DNA of 57,202 nucleotides. Source: an uncultured Rivibacter sp. (GTDB lineage Bacteria > Pseudomonadota > Gammaproteobacteria > Burkholderiales > Burkholderiaceae). Positions 1-7,492 of this stretch are shown in pieces; the stretch's first letter is position 1; each line of letters begins with the position of its first letter. The position numbers and the translations under genes are program-made. The stretch spans positions 1 to 57,202 of the forward strand of contig CAMLNA010000012.1 in NCBI GenBank assembly GCA_946481025.1, in the 5' to 3' direction. The notes beneath the pieces were generated by a model. It had not been told where the DNA came from and did not search any database. It worked only from the letters and a program-made list of their open reading frames with translations.

Positions 1-96
1 ACCGAGTCCCAGCCGTGGGCCGAGGTGGCCGCCGGCCTGCAGGTCGCCCTGTCGGCCGCAACCGCGTGTGCACCGCGGTGTCGGGCGCGGTGTCGG

Positions 97-1581
97 TCAG
101 CGTGCCCGCCTGAACGCCAGCCGCACGCAAAGCCCCTGCGGCTGCACGGGCTGCAGCGACACGCTGCCGGCGTGGCGTTCGACGATCTCCTTCACGATGG
201 CCAGCCCCAGGCCGCAGCCGCTGCCTTCGTGGGTGGCACGCACGAAACGCTCGAATACTCGCTCGCGGTCGGCTTCGGCAATGCCGGGGCCGTTGTCCTC
301 CACTTCAGCGACGGCATGAAGGCCTTCGGCGCGCACCCGCACGGTGACCTCGGTGCCTCGGCCGGCATAGCGGATCGCGTTGTCGATCAGGTTGGCGAGC
401 GCTTCGCGGATCAGCAGGGCATTGCCTTCCACCTCCACCGGCGCCTCCCGGGCGCCCAGCGCATCGAAGCCCAGGTCGATGCCGGCCTGCAGCGCGCGGG
501 GCACCTGTTCCGCGGTGAGCTCGCGGGCCAGCTTGGAAAGATCGAAGCGGGTACGCCCCTGGGCCGCCGCGGACTCCGGCTCGGCGCGCGCCAGCGTGAG
601 CAGCTGGCTCACCAGGTGCGCGCTGCGGTTGGCGCTTTCGTGCACCCGCTTCAGGCGGGCCTTCAGCGCCGCCATGGCGGCCTCGTCGTGCAGCTTGGCG
701 GGGTCGGCGATGTCCTGCAGCGCGAGTTCGGTCTGGCTCTTCAGGCCCGCCAGCGGCGTGCGCAACTGGTGCGCGGCGTCGCTGATGAAGCGCCGTTGCT
801 TGCTCACGCTTTCGTGCACGGCGGCCAGCAGGCTGTTGAGCGCCTTGGCCAGCGCGCGCACCTCGTCGGGGGCGGACTCGATCTCGATGGGGGCCAGGTC
901 GTTGGGGGCGCGGTCCTTCACCGCGTCGCGCAGCCGCGCCAGGGGCGCGAGGCCGGCGCGGATGCCGGCCCACACGATGAGCGACATCAGCCCCACCAGC
1001 ATCGACAGCGGCAAGGCGGTGTCGATGAGGATGCGCCGCGCCAGCCCCTCGCGGCTCGCGCGGCTCTTGGCCAGCTGCACCAGCATGCGCTGCGGTTCGC
1101 CTTCTTCGCCATAGGCCAGGTAGAGCGCCGCCACGCGCACCGGCGTGTCGCCCACCATGCCGTCGTAGAAGTAGGGCGCGTCGAGCACCGGCTTCGCGAT
1201 GGGGGGCGGTGCCGGCAGCCGGTTGTTGCCCAGGATGAATTGCCCCGGCGGGGCGCTCACCATGTAATAGACCTTGTCGTCGGCGTCGGTCTCGATGATG
1301 TCCTGCGCGGCCCGCGGAAAGTCGATGAACAGGCCGTTGCCGATCGGCTTGACCTGACGCGCCAGCGCGCGCGAGCTCTGGTAGAGGCTGCGGTCGATGG
1401 CGAGGTTGGCGTAGCGCGCCGCCACGTCGTAGGTCACCCACGCGGCGGCCAGCCACAGCACCAGCTGCGGCAGCAGCAGCCACAGCAGCAGGTGGCGATG
1501 CAGGGAGCGCGACATGGGCGACACGCCCGGCACGCCGCTGATGAGCCGTCGCAGCCCTCGCCAGGAACGCTGCAGCATCAA
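97..1581 (-). CDS. Sensor histidine kinase, TctE/QseC-like
   Basis: 494-residue inner-membrane sensor kinase that would phosphorylate the response regulator encoded just upstream. An N-terminal membrane segment lies at about residues 30-52, followed by a periplasmic domain of about 130 residues of the TctE (2CSK_N) kind and a second membrane segment at about 186-208. The HisKA motif SDAAHQLRTPLAGL places the phospho-accepting His at 271. An N-box (LIDNAIRYA) and a G-box (GSGCGLGLAIVKEI) complete the ATPase domain. The ATG at 1581 overlaps the stop of the regulator gene by 4 bp, so translation is coupled. TctE relatives usually sense tricarboxylates beside tct transporter genes, but no transporter is visible here, so the ligand is unknown. 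Confidence 0.9.
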   Translation of the reverse strand: MMLQRSWRGLRRLISGVPGVSPMSRSLHRHLLLWLLLPQLVLWLAAAWVTYDVAARYANLAIDRSLYQSSRALARQVKPIGNGLFIDFPRAAQDIIETDADDKVYYMVSAPPGQFILGNNRLPAPPPIAKPVLDAPYFYDGMVGDTPVRVAALYLAYGEEGEPQRMLVQLAKSRASREGLARRILIDTALPLSMLVGLMSLIVWAGIRAGLAPLARLRDAVKDRAPNDLAPIEIESAPDEVRALAKALNSLLAAVHESVSKQRRFISDAAHQLRTPLAGLKSQTELALQDIADPAKLHDEAAMAALKARLKRVHESANRSAHLVSQLLTLARAEPESAAAQGRTRFDLSKLARELTAEQVPRALQAGIDLGFDALGAREAPVEVEGNALLIREALANLIDNAIRYAGRGTEVTVRVRAEGLHAVAEVEDNGPGIAEADRERVFERFVRATHEGSGCGLGLAIVKEIVERHAGSVSLQPVQPQGLCVRLAFRRAR

Positions 1582-2279
1582 GCCGCGGCCGGCTCGAGCA
1601 GGTAGCCCAGGCCTCGCACGGTGCGGATGCTGAGGCCGGAGTCTTCAAGCTTGCGGCGAAGGCGGTGGATGTAGACCTCGAGCGAGCTCGGTCCTGCGTC
1701 GCTGGGTTCGAGCTCCCAGGCCTGCGCGATCTGGTCCTTCGTGACCACCTTTTCGCGCTGGCTGAGCAGCAGGTCGAGCAGCAGCCACTCGCGTGGAGAC
1801 AGGTCGATCGGTTCGCCGTCGACGCTGGCGCGGCGGGCGTCGCGGTCGAAGCTCAGGCGGGCGGCGTGCTGCACGCCGTCGTTGCCGGCGGCCGTGGCCA
1901 CCTGCTGGCCGGCCGCGGCCTGGGCGCGCCGCAGCAGGGCACGGATGCGCGCCTCCAGCTCGGGAAAGTCGAATGGCTTGGTGAGGTAGTCGTCGGCGCC
2001 GGCATTCAGGCCGGCCACACGGTTGTCGAGCCCGTCGAGGGCGGTGAGGATCACCAGCGGCAGGGCGGGCTTGGCGGCACGCACCTTCTTGAGCACGCTC
2101 AGACCGTCCACCAGGGGCAGGCCGAGGTCGATGACCCCGAAGTCGAACATCTGCCGCAGCAGCAGGTACTCGGCCACCGCGCCGTTCTCGGCCACCTCGA
2201 CTTCGAAGCCAGCCTGGCGCAGGTTGGAACTCAGTGCATCGGCGAGGCAGGCATCGTCTTCGGCTAGGAGCAGCTTCAT
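1578..2279 (-). CDS. OmpR-family response regulator, TctD-like
   Basis: 233-residue DNA-binding response regulator. The receiver domain has the acidic pocket AEDD at residues 6-9, the phospho-acceptor Asp51 (VIDLGLP) and the KPFDFPELEARI switch region. The C-terminal winged helix contains SPREWLLLDLLL and the recognition-helix region VYIHRLRRKLE. It overlaps the downstream kinase gene by 4 bp (ATGA). Its start lies only 30 bp after the aquaglyceroporin stop on the same strand, so read-through from the ars operon is possible. Target genes cannot be named from sequence. Confidence 0.92.
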   Translation of the reverse strand: MKLLLAEDDACLADALSSNLRQAGFEVEVAENGAVAEYLLLRQMFDFGVIDLGLPLVDGLSVLKKVRAAKPALPLVILTALDGLDNRVAGLNAGADDYLTKPFDFPELEARIRALLRRAQAAAGQQVATAAGNDGVQHAARLSFDRDARRASVDGEPIDLSPREWLLLDLLLSQREKVVTKDQIAQAWELEPSDAGPSSLEVYIHRLRRKLEDSGLSIRTVRGLGYLLEPAAA

Positions 2280-2309
2280 GGGGCGAGAGCTTAATGCCTG
2301 AACGCCTGG

Positions 2310-3029
2310 TTAACGATGCTTGAAATCCCCAGGTTGCAGCACCGAAAGCGCGGTCGTGTCGTTCGGGGCAGGTGATGCCTGGCGCACGCCCAGGGCCATG
2401 TGCAGGGCCAGCCCGATCGCCGCGCCTGCCAGTTCCGTCAGCACGAAGCCGGGTGCGCTGGCCGGGGCGATGCCGGCGAAGCTGTCGCTGAACATGCGAC
2501 CGATGACGGCGGCGGGGTTGGCGAAAGAGGTGGACGCGGTGAACCAGTAGGCCGCGCCGATGTAGGCAGCGACCATGGCGGCCGCCCGGCCGGACGGCGC
2601 GCGCAGCACCACCAGCAGCAGGCCGGCGGTGGCCACGGTCTCCGCGATCCACGGGCCCCAGCCGCTGCGCACGGTGGTCGAGAACTGCAGGATGCGCAGG
2701 TCGAACATGGCATGCGCCAGCCACGCCCCGAGGACGGCACCGACCAGCTGGGCGCCGACGTAGGGAAGCAATGCGGCACCCGGCAGGTCGCCGCGGATCG
2801 CCATCACCGCGCTCACCGCCGGGTTGAAGTGCGCGCCGCTGACCGGCCCCAGGACCTCGATCAACACGTACAGCCCCCCCACGGTGGCCAGCGCGTTGGC
2901 CAGCAGCGCGATGGCCGCGTTGCCGCCGGCCAGGCGCTCGGCCATGATCCCCGAGCCGATCACGACCGTGAGCAGCAGCATCGTGCCCAATGCCTCGGCC
3001 AGCAGCTTGCGACGCAGTTCCATCGTCAT
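2310..3029 (-). CDS. Aquaglyceroporin (MIP family) of the ars operon, AqpS-like
   Basis: 239-residue inner-membrane channel with six predicted helices and two half-helix NPA motifs: HFNPAVSAV (NPA at 69-71) and FANPAAVIGR (NPA at 171-173). In canonical MIP proteins the second motif is NPAR, whose Arg builds the narrow selectivity filter; here that position is Ala174. Known family: Sinorhizobium AqpS replaces ArsB/Acr3 as an arsenite exit channel and also lacks this Arg. Inference: this protein lets arsenite made by ArsC, and possibly methylated arsenicals, leave the cell down their gradient. I chose the ATG at 3029 because it overlaps the arsC stop by 1 bp (TGATG). The symbol is left blank because orthology to aqpS was not tested. 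Confidence 0.88.
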   Translation of the reverse strand: MTMELRRKLLAEALGTMLLLTVVIGSGIMAERLAGGNAAIALLANALATVGGLYVLIEVLGPVSGAHFNPAVSAVMAIRGDLPGAALLPYVGAQLVGAVLGAWLAHAMFDLRILQFSTTVRSGWGPWIAETVATAGLLLVVLRAPSGRAAAMVAAYIGAAYWFTASTSFANPAAVIGRMFSDSFAGIAPASAPGFVLTELAGAAIGLALHMALGVRQASPAPNDTTALSVLQPGDFKHR

Positions 3030-3523
3030 CAGCTCCGCGAAATGGCGGCCAGCGCCTGTTGAAGCTCGGCGTTGCCCATGGTGTCGAGCGGCAGCGCGAG
3101 CAGCTGCAGCATGCGGTAGCCGATGGCCTGGCGCGTGATCTCGAAGGCGAGGCGTTTGCCTTCGTCTCCGCCTGGCGCGTTGGACGGGTCGGCGTAGCCC
3201 CAGTGCACCTTCACCGGACTGCCAGGCCAGTAGGGGCACTGCTCGGCCGCGGCGCTGTCGCAAACCGTGATGACGATGCGCATCTCGGGCACGCCGGGGC
3301 CGGTGAACTCGTCCCAGCTCTTGCTTCGATAGCCGCTGGTGTCGATGTCGGCGTTGTTCAGCGCTTCGAGGGCGAACGGGTTGAGCCGCCCGCTGGGGGC
3401 GCTGCCGGCGCTGTAGGCCCGCACGTCGCGGCCCAGCTTTTTCGCCCAGTGGTTGAGCATGCCTTCGCTGAGCACGCTGCGCGCGGAGTTGTGAGTGCAG
3501 AGGATGAGGACGTTGGTGGTCAT
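3029..3523 (-). CDS. arsC: Arsenate reductase, LMW-phosphatase (thioredoxin-coupled) type
   Basis: 164 residues. It reduces arsenate to arsenite in the cytoplasm. The N-terminal P-loop CTHNSARS gives the nucleophile Cys9 and Arg15, as in low-molecular-weight tyrosine phosphatases. Cys88 (VCDSA) and Cys96 (EQCPYWPG) supply the resolving cysteines, so the catalytic triad Cys9/88/96 of the thioredoxin-linked class is complete. This is not the glutaredoxin-type E. coli ArsC. It sits between arsI (6 bp away) and the aquaglyceroporin (1-bp overlap). Its product would be the substrate of that channel. Thioredoxin is encoded elsewhere in the window (16661-16990). Confidence 0.92.
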   Translation of the reverse strand: MTTNVLILCTHNSARSVLSEGMLNHWAKKLGRDVRAYSAGSAPSGRLNPFALEALNNADIDTSGYRSKSWDEFTGPGVPEMRIVITVCDSAAAEQCPYWPGSPVKVHWGYADPSNAPGGDEGKRLAFEITRQAIGYRMLQLLALPLDTMGNAELQQALAAISRS

Positions 3524-3529
3524 GTCGGG

Positions 3530-4006
3530 TCAGCAGCAAGAAGCGGCCTTGACCGCGATGCCCACGGGCTTGCCGCGCGGGGCCGACGGCGCGCAGCAGG
3601 CCGAGGCCTGAGCCCCTGCGTCGGCCTTCGTCTCGCTGAACACCGGCACGTTGGCCAGGGTATGGAAGTGCTCCCAGGCCACGCCCTGCGGATCGGTCAC
3701 CCAGTGCTTTTCGCTGCGGGCGTAGCAGCAGGTGGTCTCGCCTTCGTCCTGCATCACCATGTCGGCGGACTGGGCGCGCGACTTCAGTTCGGCCAGTTCT
3801 TCAGCGCTGTCGGTCTGGAAGCCCAGGTGGTCCACCCCGGGCCGGCCGCCGCGCGAGGAGATCGCGAAGTTGACGCGTGGGTCTTCCAGCATCCACTTCG
3901 CGTAGTCGGTCTCCAGCCGCGCGGGCTCTGCGCCAAACAGCTTCGAATAGAACGCCACGCTCTTGGCGAGGTCGTCGACGTGCACATGGACGTGGAAGCG
4001 TTTCAC
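3530..4006 (-). CDS. arsI: ArsI/CadI-family C-As lyase (VOC superfamily dioxygenase)
   Basis: 158-residue non-haem iron enzyme of the glyoxalase/bleomycin-resistance fold. Characterised ArsI proteins cleave the carbon-arsenic bond of trivalent methyl- and aryl-arsenicals. The diagnostic vicinal thiol pair that binds As(III) is present as Cys93-Cys94 (ETTCCYARSEK). Likely metal ligands are His5 or His7 in RFHVHVHVDD, His60 (GVDHLGF) and Glu112 (AWEHF). The C-terminus carries two more cysteine pairs (SACCAP and a terminal SCC). Second gene of the operon, 18 bp after arsR. CadI (cadmium-induced) proteins are close relatives; the ars context favours ArsI. Confidence 0.88.
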   Translation of the reverse strand: MKRFHVHVHVDDLAKSVAFYSKLFGAEPARLETDYAKWMLEDPRVNFAISSRGGRPGVDHLGFQTDSAEELAELKSRAQSADMVMQDEGETTCCYARSEKHWVTDPQGVAWEHFHTLANVPVFSETKADAGAQASACCAPSAPRGKPVGIAVKAASCC

Positions 4007-4024
4007 GGGGGATCTCCTTGTCAG

Positions 4025-4351
4025 TCAACAGTTGCAGGAAGGGGCTGCAGTCGTGGGCAGGCACGCCTGGCCCCGACAGCAGTTCTCGGTAAGGAAACCG
4101 AGCAGCGCGTTCATCTGCTCGAAAGAGGCGCGGTAGATGAGATGGCGCCCGTCACGCTGCTGGCTGACCAACTGGGCGTTGGCGAGCTCCTTCAGGTGGA
4201 ACGAGAGCGTGGGGGCGGGCATTTGCAGCCGCTCGGCCAGCGCAGTGGGCGTGAGGCCCGCAGGGCCCGCGACGACCAGCTCGCGAAAGGCCCGCAGCCG
4301 AGCGGCCTGGGCCAGGGCGGCGAGGGCGCGGATGACGTGTTGCTCTTCCAT
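4025..4351 (-). CDS. arsR: ArsR/SmtB-family arsenic-responsive repressor
   Basis: 108-residue winged-helix repressor at the head of the ars operon. The recognition region is in TLSFHLKELANAQLV. The As(III) site is not the classical helix-4 CVC motif; it is a C-terminal cluster, Cys91-Cys92 and Cys97 (ENCCRGQAC), followed by Cys106 and Cys108. This resembles the C-terminal Cys95/96/102 triad of Acidithiobacillus ferrooxidans ArsR. An inverted repeat immediately upstream of the start is the likely operator. The ATG at 4351 has only a weak GGAA just in front of it. Confidence 0.9.
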   Translation of the reverse strand: MEEQHVIRALAALAQAARLRAFRELVVAGPAGLTPTALAERLQMPAPTLSFHLKELANAQLVSQQRDGRHLIYRASFEQMNALLGFLTENCCRGQACLPTTAAPSCNC

Positions 4352-4353
4352 AT

Positions 4354-4369
4354 TTCCATGCTAATGGAA
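4354..4369 (-). promoter_or_regulatory. Candidate ArsR operator/promoter
   Basis: A perfect 6-4-6 inverted repeat, TTCCAT-GCTA-ATGGAA, lies 2-18 bp upstream of the arsR start. Read on the minus strand it overlaps a plausible -10 (TAGCAT) 18 bp after a weak -35 (TTGCGC). ArsR proteins bind such dyads and block RNA polymerase. If this -10 is used, the transcript would start almost at the ATG, which would fit the lack of a good ribosome-binding site. Confidence 0.5.
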
Positions 4370-4401
4370 CTATGGGGTTGAGCGCAAGCTTTTTGTGGGT
4401 G

Positions 4402-5550
4402 TCAGCCGAGCAGGCGGCCGTCGCCCAGCAGCATGGCCTGGGTCACGAAGCTGCTGCCGCGGCGCTGGGCTCCGAAATGGATGCCGAAGCCGCCCACGTC
4501 GGCCGGCGCGCGCTTGCGGAACTCCGCCAGGGCGTCGGCTCGGGTGGGTGTGGCGGGCAGGCGCGACAGCACATGGGTGGCGTAGCGTGCGGCCAGGTAG
4601 CCGCCCAGGCTCACGTGCGAGGGGTTTTCATCGAACAGCTGCTTGAGGCCGGCGCGATAGCTCTGCACCGCGGGCAGGCTGCTGCTCTGCGGGTTGGGCA
4701 CCACCTGCGTCAGGATGAGCGGCACCGAGCGGGTGGGGCTCAGCTGCATGAGGGTGGGCAGGTCCACGTCGGACAGGCTCATCACATAGCGCCCCGCGCC
4801 GCGGGCGCCCTGGCTCTGCAGGCCTTGGGTGAACCGGGCCAGCTCGATGGTGCCGCCCAGGAAAAGCAGGATCACCGGCGTCTGGGCGCCGAGCCGCATG
4901 CCCATGGCCGCCAGGTCTTCGCCGGGGCCGGCCACGAAGGCCTGGGTGCGCAGTTTCAGCCTGGCGGCCGCCTCCGCGACCTCGGAATGCAAGGCGTACT
5001 GGTCGCGGGCGCTGGTGTAGACGAGCCCCAGCTCGCCGACGCCCACGTTGCCCAGGCTGCCGAGGGCGTGGCGAATCTGCATCTCCCGCGAGGCGAACAG
5101 CGCAAACACGTCGTCGTTGGCATCGGTATCGAAACGGGAATCGGCCATCCACGGCGCCACGTGCGCGATGGCGAGCCCCTCGCGCCGGGCTGCGGCCACG
5201 CTTTCCACCGCCAGGCGGCCGCCGGCCGTGCCGAGCAGTGCGCAAATCGACGGATCGTCGCGAACGCTGGCCAGGGCCTGCCGCAGCGAGGCGGCTGAGC
5301 CGTCCGTGTTGAGGCTCACGAGCTGCACCGGCCGACCGCTCCGGTTGAATTCGGCCAGCCCGATCTGCACGCCGGTGGCGTAGTCGCGCGAGAGTTCCTG
5401 CTGGTCCGGCGAGCTGTCGAGCAACTGGGCGACGCGCAGCGCCCGGCCGCTGCGTGACGGTGCCTGGGCCGCTGCGCCAAGGCTGGCCGACATGCCGGCC
5501 GTGAGGGCCAGCACCTGCCGGCGGCTGAGGGGGGCGGTGGAAATGGACAT
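4402..5550 (-). CDS. Orphan ABC-type periplasmic substrate-binding protein (type 1 fold, LivJ-like)
   Basis: 382 residues. An N-terminal signal containing SRRQVLALTAG (Tat-like twin Arg) ends near AAAQA. The rest reads as a type 1 periplasmic binding domain related to branched-chain amino-acid/amide receptors: it has the early segment for ligand-induced closure, a SICALLGTAGGRLAVESV stretch and a late LILTQVVPNPQS segment typical of this family in Burkholderiales. No permease or ATPase gene is adjacent, so it is an orphan binding protein or one serving a remote transporter. The ligand is unknown. It is on the same strand as arsR and 50 bp upstream of it, but the dyad between them suggests a separate promoter for ars. 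Confidence 0.8.
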   Translation of the reverse strand: MSISTAPLSRRQVLALTAGMSASLGAAAQAPSRSGRALRVAQLLDSSPDQQELSRDYATGVQIGLAEFNRSGRPVQLVSLNTDGSAASLRQALASVRDDPSICALLGTAGGRLAVESVAAARREGLAIAHVAPWMADSRFDTDANDDVFALFASREMQIRHALGSLGNVGVGELGLVYTSARDQYALHSEVAEAAARLKLRTQAFVAGPGEDLAAMGMRLGAQTPVILLFLGGTIELARFTQGLQSQGARGAGRYVMSLSDVDLPTLMQLSPTRSVPLILTQVVPNPQSSSLPAVQSYRAGLKQLFDENPSHVSLGGYLAARYATHVLSRLPATPTRADALAEFRKRAPADVGGFGIHFGAQRRGSSFVTQAMLLGDGRLLG

Positions 5551-5699
5551 GCTGCCTGCCGTTCCAACGAGTCTTTTTTGAGATGTGAGGCACCCGGCAT
5601 GCGGCGCGGGCTTGGCTACCCGTGAAGGCAGGCAAGCCCGCGTGAAGCCGAGCGCGAGAGCGAGCGGGCGGCTGCGTTGGCCGCCCGGGATCGTTGTAT

Positions 5700-6182
5700 T
5701 TACTTCTTGGGAGGCATCAGCACGCGGTCGATCACGTGCACCACGCCGTTGGTGGCGGGCACATCGGCCTGGGTCACCATGGCGTCTTCCACCGTGACGA
5801 AGGTGCCGGCCTTGGACAGGGCCACGTTGGCGCCCTGCACCGTCTTGGTGTTGCCGTTCTTCACTTCGGCCGAAGTCAGCTTGCCCGGCACCACGTGATA
5901 GGCGAGCACGGACTTGAGCAGTTCCTTGTCCTTGGCCAGCTCGTCCATGGTCTTGGCGGGCACAGCCTTGAAGGCGGCGTCGCTGGGGGCGAAGACGGTG
6001 TACGGACCGGCGGCGCTGAGCGTCTGGGTGAGGCCGGCGTCGTTGATCAGCTTGTTGAGCGTGGACAGCTCAGGCGTCCTGGCGGTGGTTTCGGCAATGG
6101 TCGCGGGGGCCGAAGTGGTGGCGCAGCCGGCGGCCAAGGCCAGGACGAGGGCTGCGGGCAGCAGCCAAATGCGATGGGTCAT
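5700..6182 (-). CDS. Fasciclin (FAS1) domain lipoprotein
   Basis: 160 residues. The signal peptide ends in a lipobox (LALAAGC), so the mature protein should be lipid-anchored. One FAS1 domain follows, with the H1 motif YTVFAPSDAAFKAVP and the H2 motif NGVVHVIDRVLMPP. FAS1 domains mediate adhesion or extracellular binding; no enzymatic role is implied. The gene diverges from pstS. A Pho box with correct spacing to a -10 lies about 67-95 bp upstream of its ATG on its own strand, so phosphate-starvation induction is likely. Confidence 0.88.
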   Translation of the reverse strand: MTHRIWLLPAALVLALAAGCATTSAPATIAETTARTPELSTLNKLINDAGLTQTLSAAGPYTVFAPSDAAFKAVPAKTMDELAKDKELLKSVLAYHVVPGKLTSAEVKNGNTKTVQGANVALSKAGTFVTVEDAMVTQADVPATNGVVHVIDRVLMPPKK

Positions 6183-6232
6183 GGGAACTCCTTTTGGGTC
6201 GTCATCAGGGCCTGGCGGCCCCGGCGCCGCGC

Positions 6233-6277
6233 AGGATAGGCAGGCCCCATGACAGAACCGTGACGCATGAATGACAG
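6233..6277 (-). promoter_or_regulatory. Pho box and -10 for the fasciclin gene
   Basis: On the minus strand three PhoB half-sites occur with an 11-nt period: CTGTCAT (6277-6271), GCGTCAC (6266-6260) and CTGTCAT (6255-6249). The consensus is a repeated CTGTCA(T/C) with 4-nt linkers. Exactly 10 nt after the last half-site comes TATCCT (6238-6233), a -10-like hexamer. This is the geometry of PhoB-activated promoters, where the Pho box replaces the -35. Confidence 0.7.
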
Positions 6278-6296
6278 CTTCGAGACACCCTCTCGG

Positions 6297-6330
6297 GCGT
6301 CACGCGGTTGTCATAAAGCACTCATACAGT
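6297..6330 (+). promoter_or_regulatory. Pho box and -10 for pstS
   Basis: Three half-sites with 11-nt period on the plus strand: GCGTCAC (6297-6303), TTGTCAT (6308-6314) and CACTCAT (6319-6325). TACAGT (6325-6330), a -10-like hexamer, begins 10 nt after the second half-site. This fits PhoB activation of the pst operon, about 45 bp before the pstS ATG. Confidence 0.75.
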
Positions 6331-6373
6331 GCGCCCCGTCCCTCGAAAGGCCCCCTTTTTGAAAGGTGTGACG

Positions 6374-7411
6374 ATGAAACTCTCGCTGTTCCGCTCTCTC
6401 CTGGCTGCCGCGGCCCTGTCGGCCGCGACCGGTGTTGTTTTCGCCCAGGACGTGACGGGTGCCGGCGCTTCCTTCCCCGCTCCCGTGTATGCGAAGTGGG
6501 CCGACGCCTACAACAAGGCCTCCGGTGCCCGCATCAACTATCAGTCGGTCGGCTCCGGCGCCGGCATCCGGCAGATCAAGGCCAAGACGGTCGACTTCGG
6601 TGCTTCCGACGCTCCGCTCAAGGACGACGAACTGGCCAAGGACGGCCTGGTCCAGTTCCCGACCGTCATCGGCGGCGTCGTGCCGGTGCTCAACATCAAG
6701 GGCATCCAGCCCGGCCAGGTCAAGATGACCGGCCAGCTGCTGGGTGACATCTATCTGGGCAAGGTCACCAAGTGGAACGACCCCGCCCTGGTTGCGCTGA
6801 ACCCGGGCGTTGCGCTGCCCGACGCCGCCATCGCCGTGGTGCGCCGTGCCGACGGCTCGGGGACGAGCTTCCTGTTCACCAACTACCTGTCGAAGGTGAA
6901 CGCCGAATGGAAGGCGAAGGTCGGCGAGGGCACGGCGGTGAACTGGCCGACCGGTGCCGGCGGCAAGGGCAACGAAGGCGTGTCGGCCTTCGTGCAGCGC
7001 CTGCCGAACTCCATCGGCTACGTCGAATACGCCTACGCCAAGCAGAACAAGATGTCGCACGTGCTGCTGAAGAACGCGGCCGGCAACTTCGTGGGTCCCG
7101 ATGAAGTGAACTTCAAGGCCGCCGCGGCGGGCGCCGAGTGGTCCAAGAGCTTCTACCAGGTGCTGACCGAGCAGCAGGGCAAGGACTCGTGGCCCATCAC
7201 CGGCGCCACCTTCATCCTGATGCACAAGGCGCAGGACAAGCCGGCCAACGCCAGCAACGCGCTGAAGTTCTTCGAGTGGGCCTATGCCAGCGGCGACAAG
7301 ATGGCCTCGGACCTGGAATACGTGCCGCTGCCCGATGCCGTGAAGGCCCTGGTGCGCAAGCAGTGGGCCGAGATCAAGGACGGCTCCGGCAAGGCCGTCG
7401 CGTTCAAGTAA
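6374..7411 (+). CDS. pstS: Periplasmic phosphate-binding protein PstS
   Basis: 345 residues. The Sec signal peptide ends near GVVFA-QD. The mature protein begins [20 protein letters not shown] and contains the phosphate-site segments [17 protein letters not shown] and [10 protein letters not shown], all hallmarks of high-affinity PstS. I chose the ATG at 6374, which has GAAAGGTG in front, rather than an in-frame upstream ATG that would precede the signal peptide. It delivers phosphate to PstCAB. First gene of the pst/pho operon behind a Pho box. Confidence 0.97.
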   Translation: MKLSLFRSLLAAAALSAATGVVFAQDVTGAGASFPAPVYAKWADAYNKASGARINYQSVGSGAGIRQIKAKTVDFGASDAPLKDDELAKDGLVQFPTVIGGVVPVLNIKGIQPGQVKMTGQLLGDIYLGKVTKWNDPALVALNPGVALPDAAIAVVRRADGSGTSFLFTNYLSKVNAEWKAKVGEGTAVNWPTGAGGKGNEGVSAFVQRLPNSIGYVEYAYAKQNKMSHVLLKNAAGNFVGPDEVNFKAAAAGAEWSKSFYQVLTEQQGKDSWPITGATFILMHKAQDKPANASNALKFFEWAYASGDKMASDLEYVPLPDAVKALVRKQWAEIKDGSGKAVAFK

Positions 7412-7492
7412 CCGGCCCTGCCGCGCAAGGGCTGCGCCTCCCGCGGGTGCAGCCCTTTGTTGCAAGCTGTCTTGCATCCTTCGGAGAACATC

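Noticed and set aside
1..96. Possible end of a plus-strand gene (frame ending at 113) at the left edge
   Set aside because: About 36 codons, Val/Arg/Gly-rich, no recognisable motif; cannot be told from a random GC-rich frame.
25..1605. 526-codon open frame on the plus strand opposite the TctE-like kinase
   Set aside because: GC-rich shadow of the minus-strand gene: low-complexity His/Arg/Gly-rich translation, no domain, and the minus frame has full kinase motifs.
2290..2313. Two TTAA sites as a PmrA/QseB-type box before the response regulator
   Set aside because: Spacing (19 nt) does not match the known direct-repeat spacing, and one site is the stop codon of the channel gene.
5666..5686. 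GGGCGGC/GCCGCCC hairpin as terminator of the fasciclin gene
   Set aside because: The stem is real, but no T-run follows on the minus strand, so intrinsic termination is not supported.
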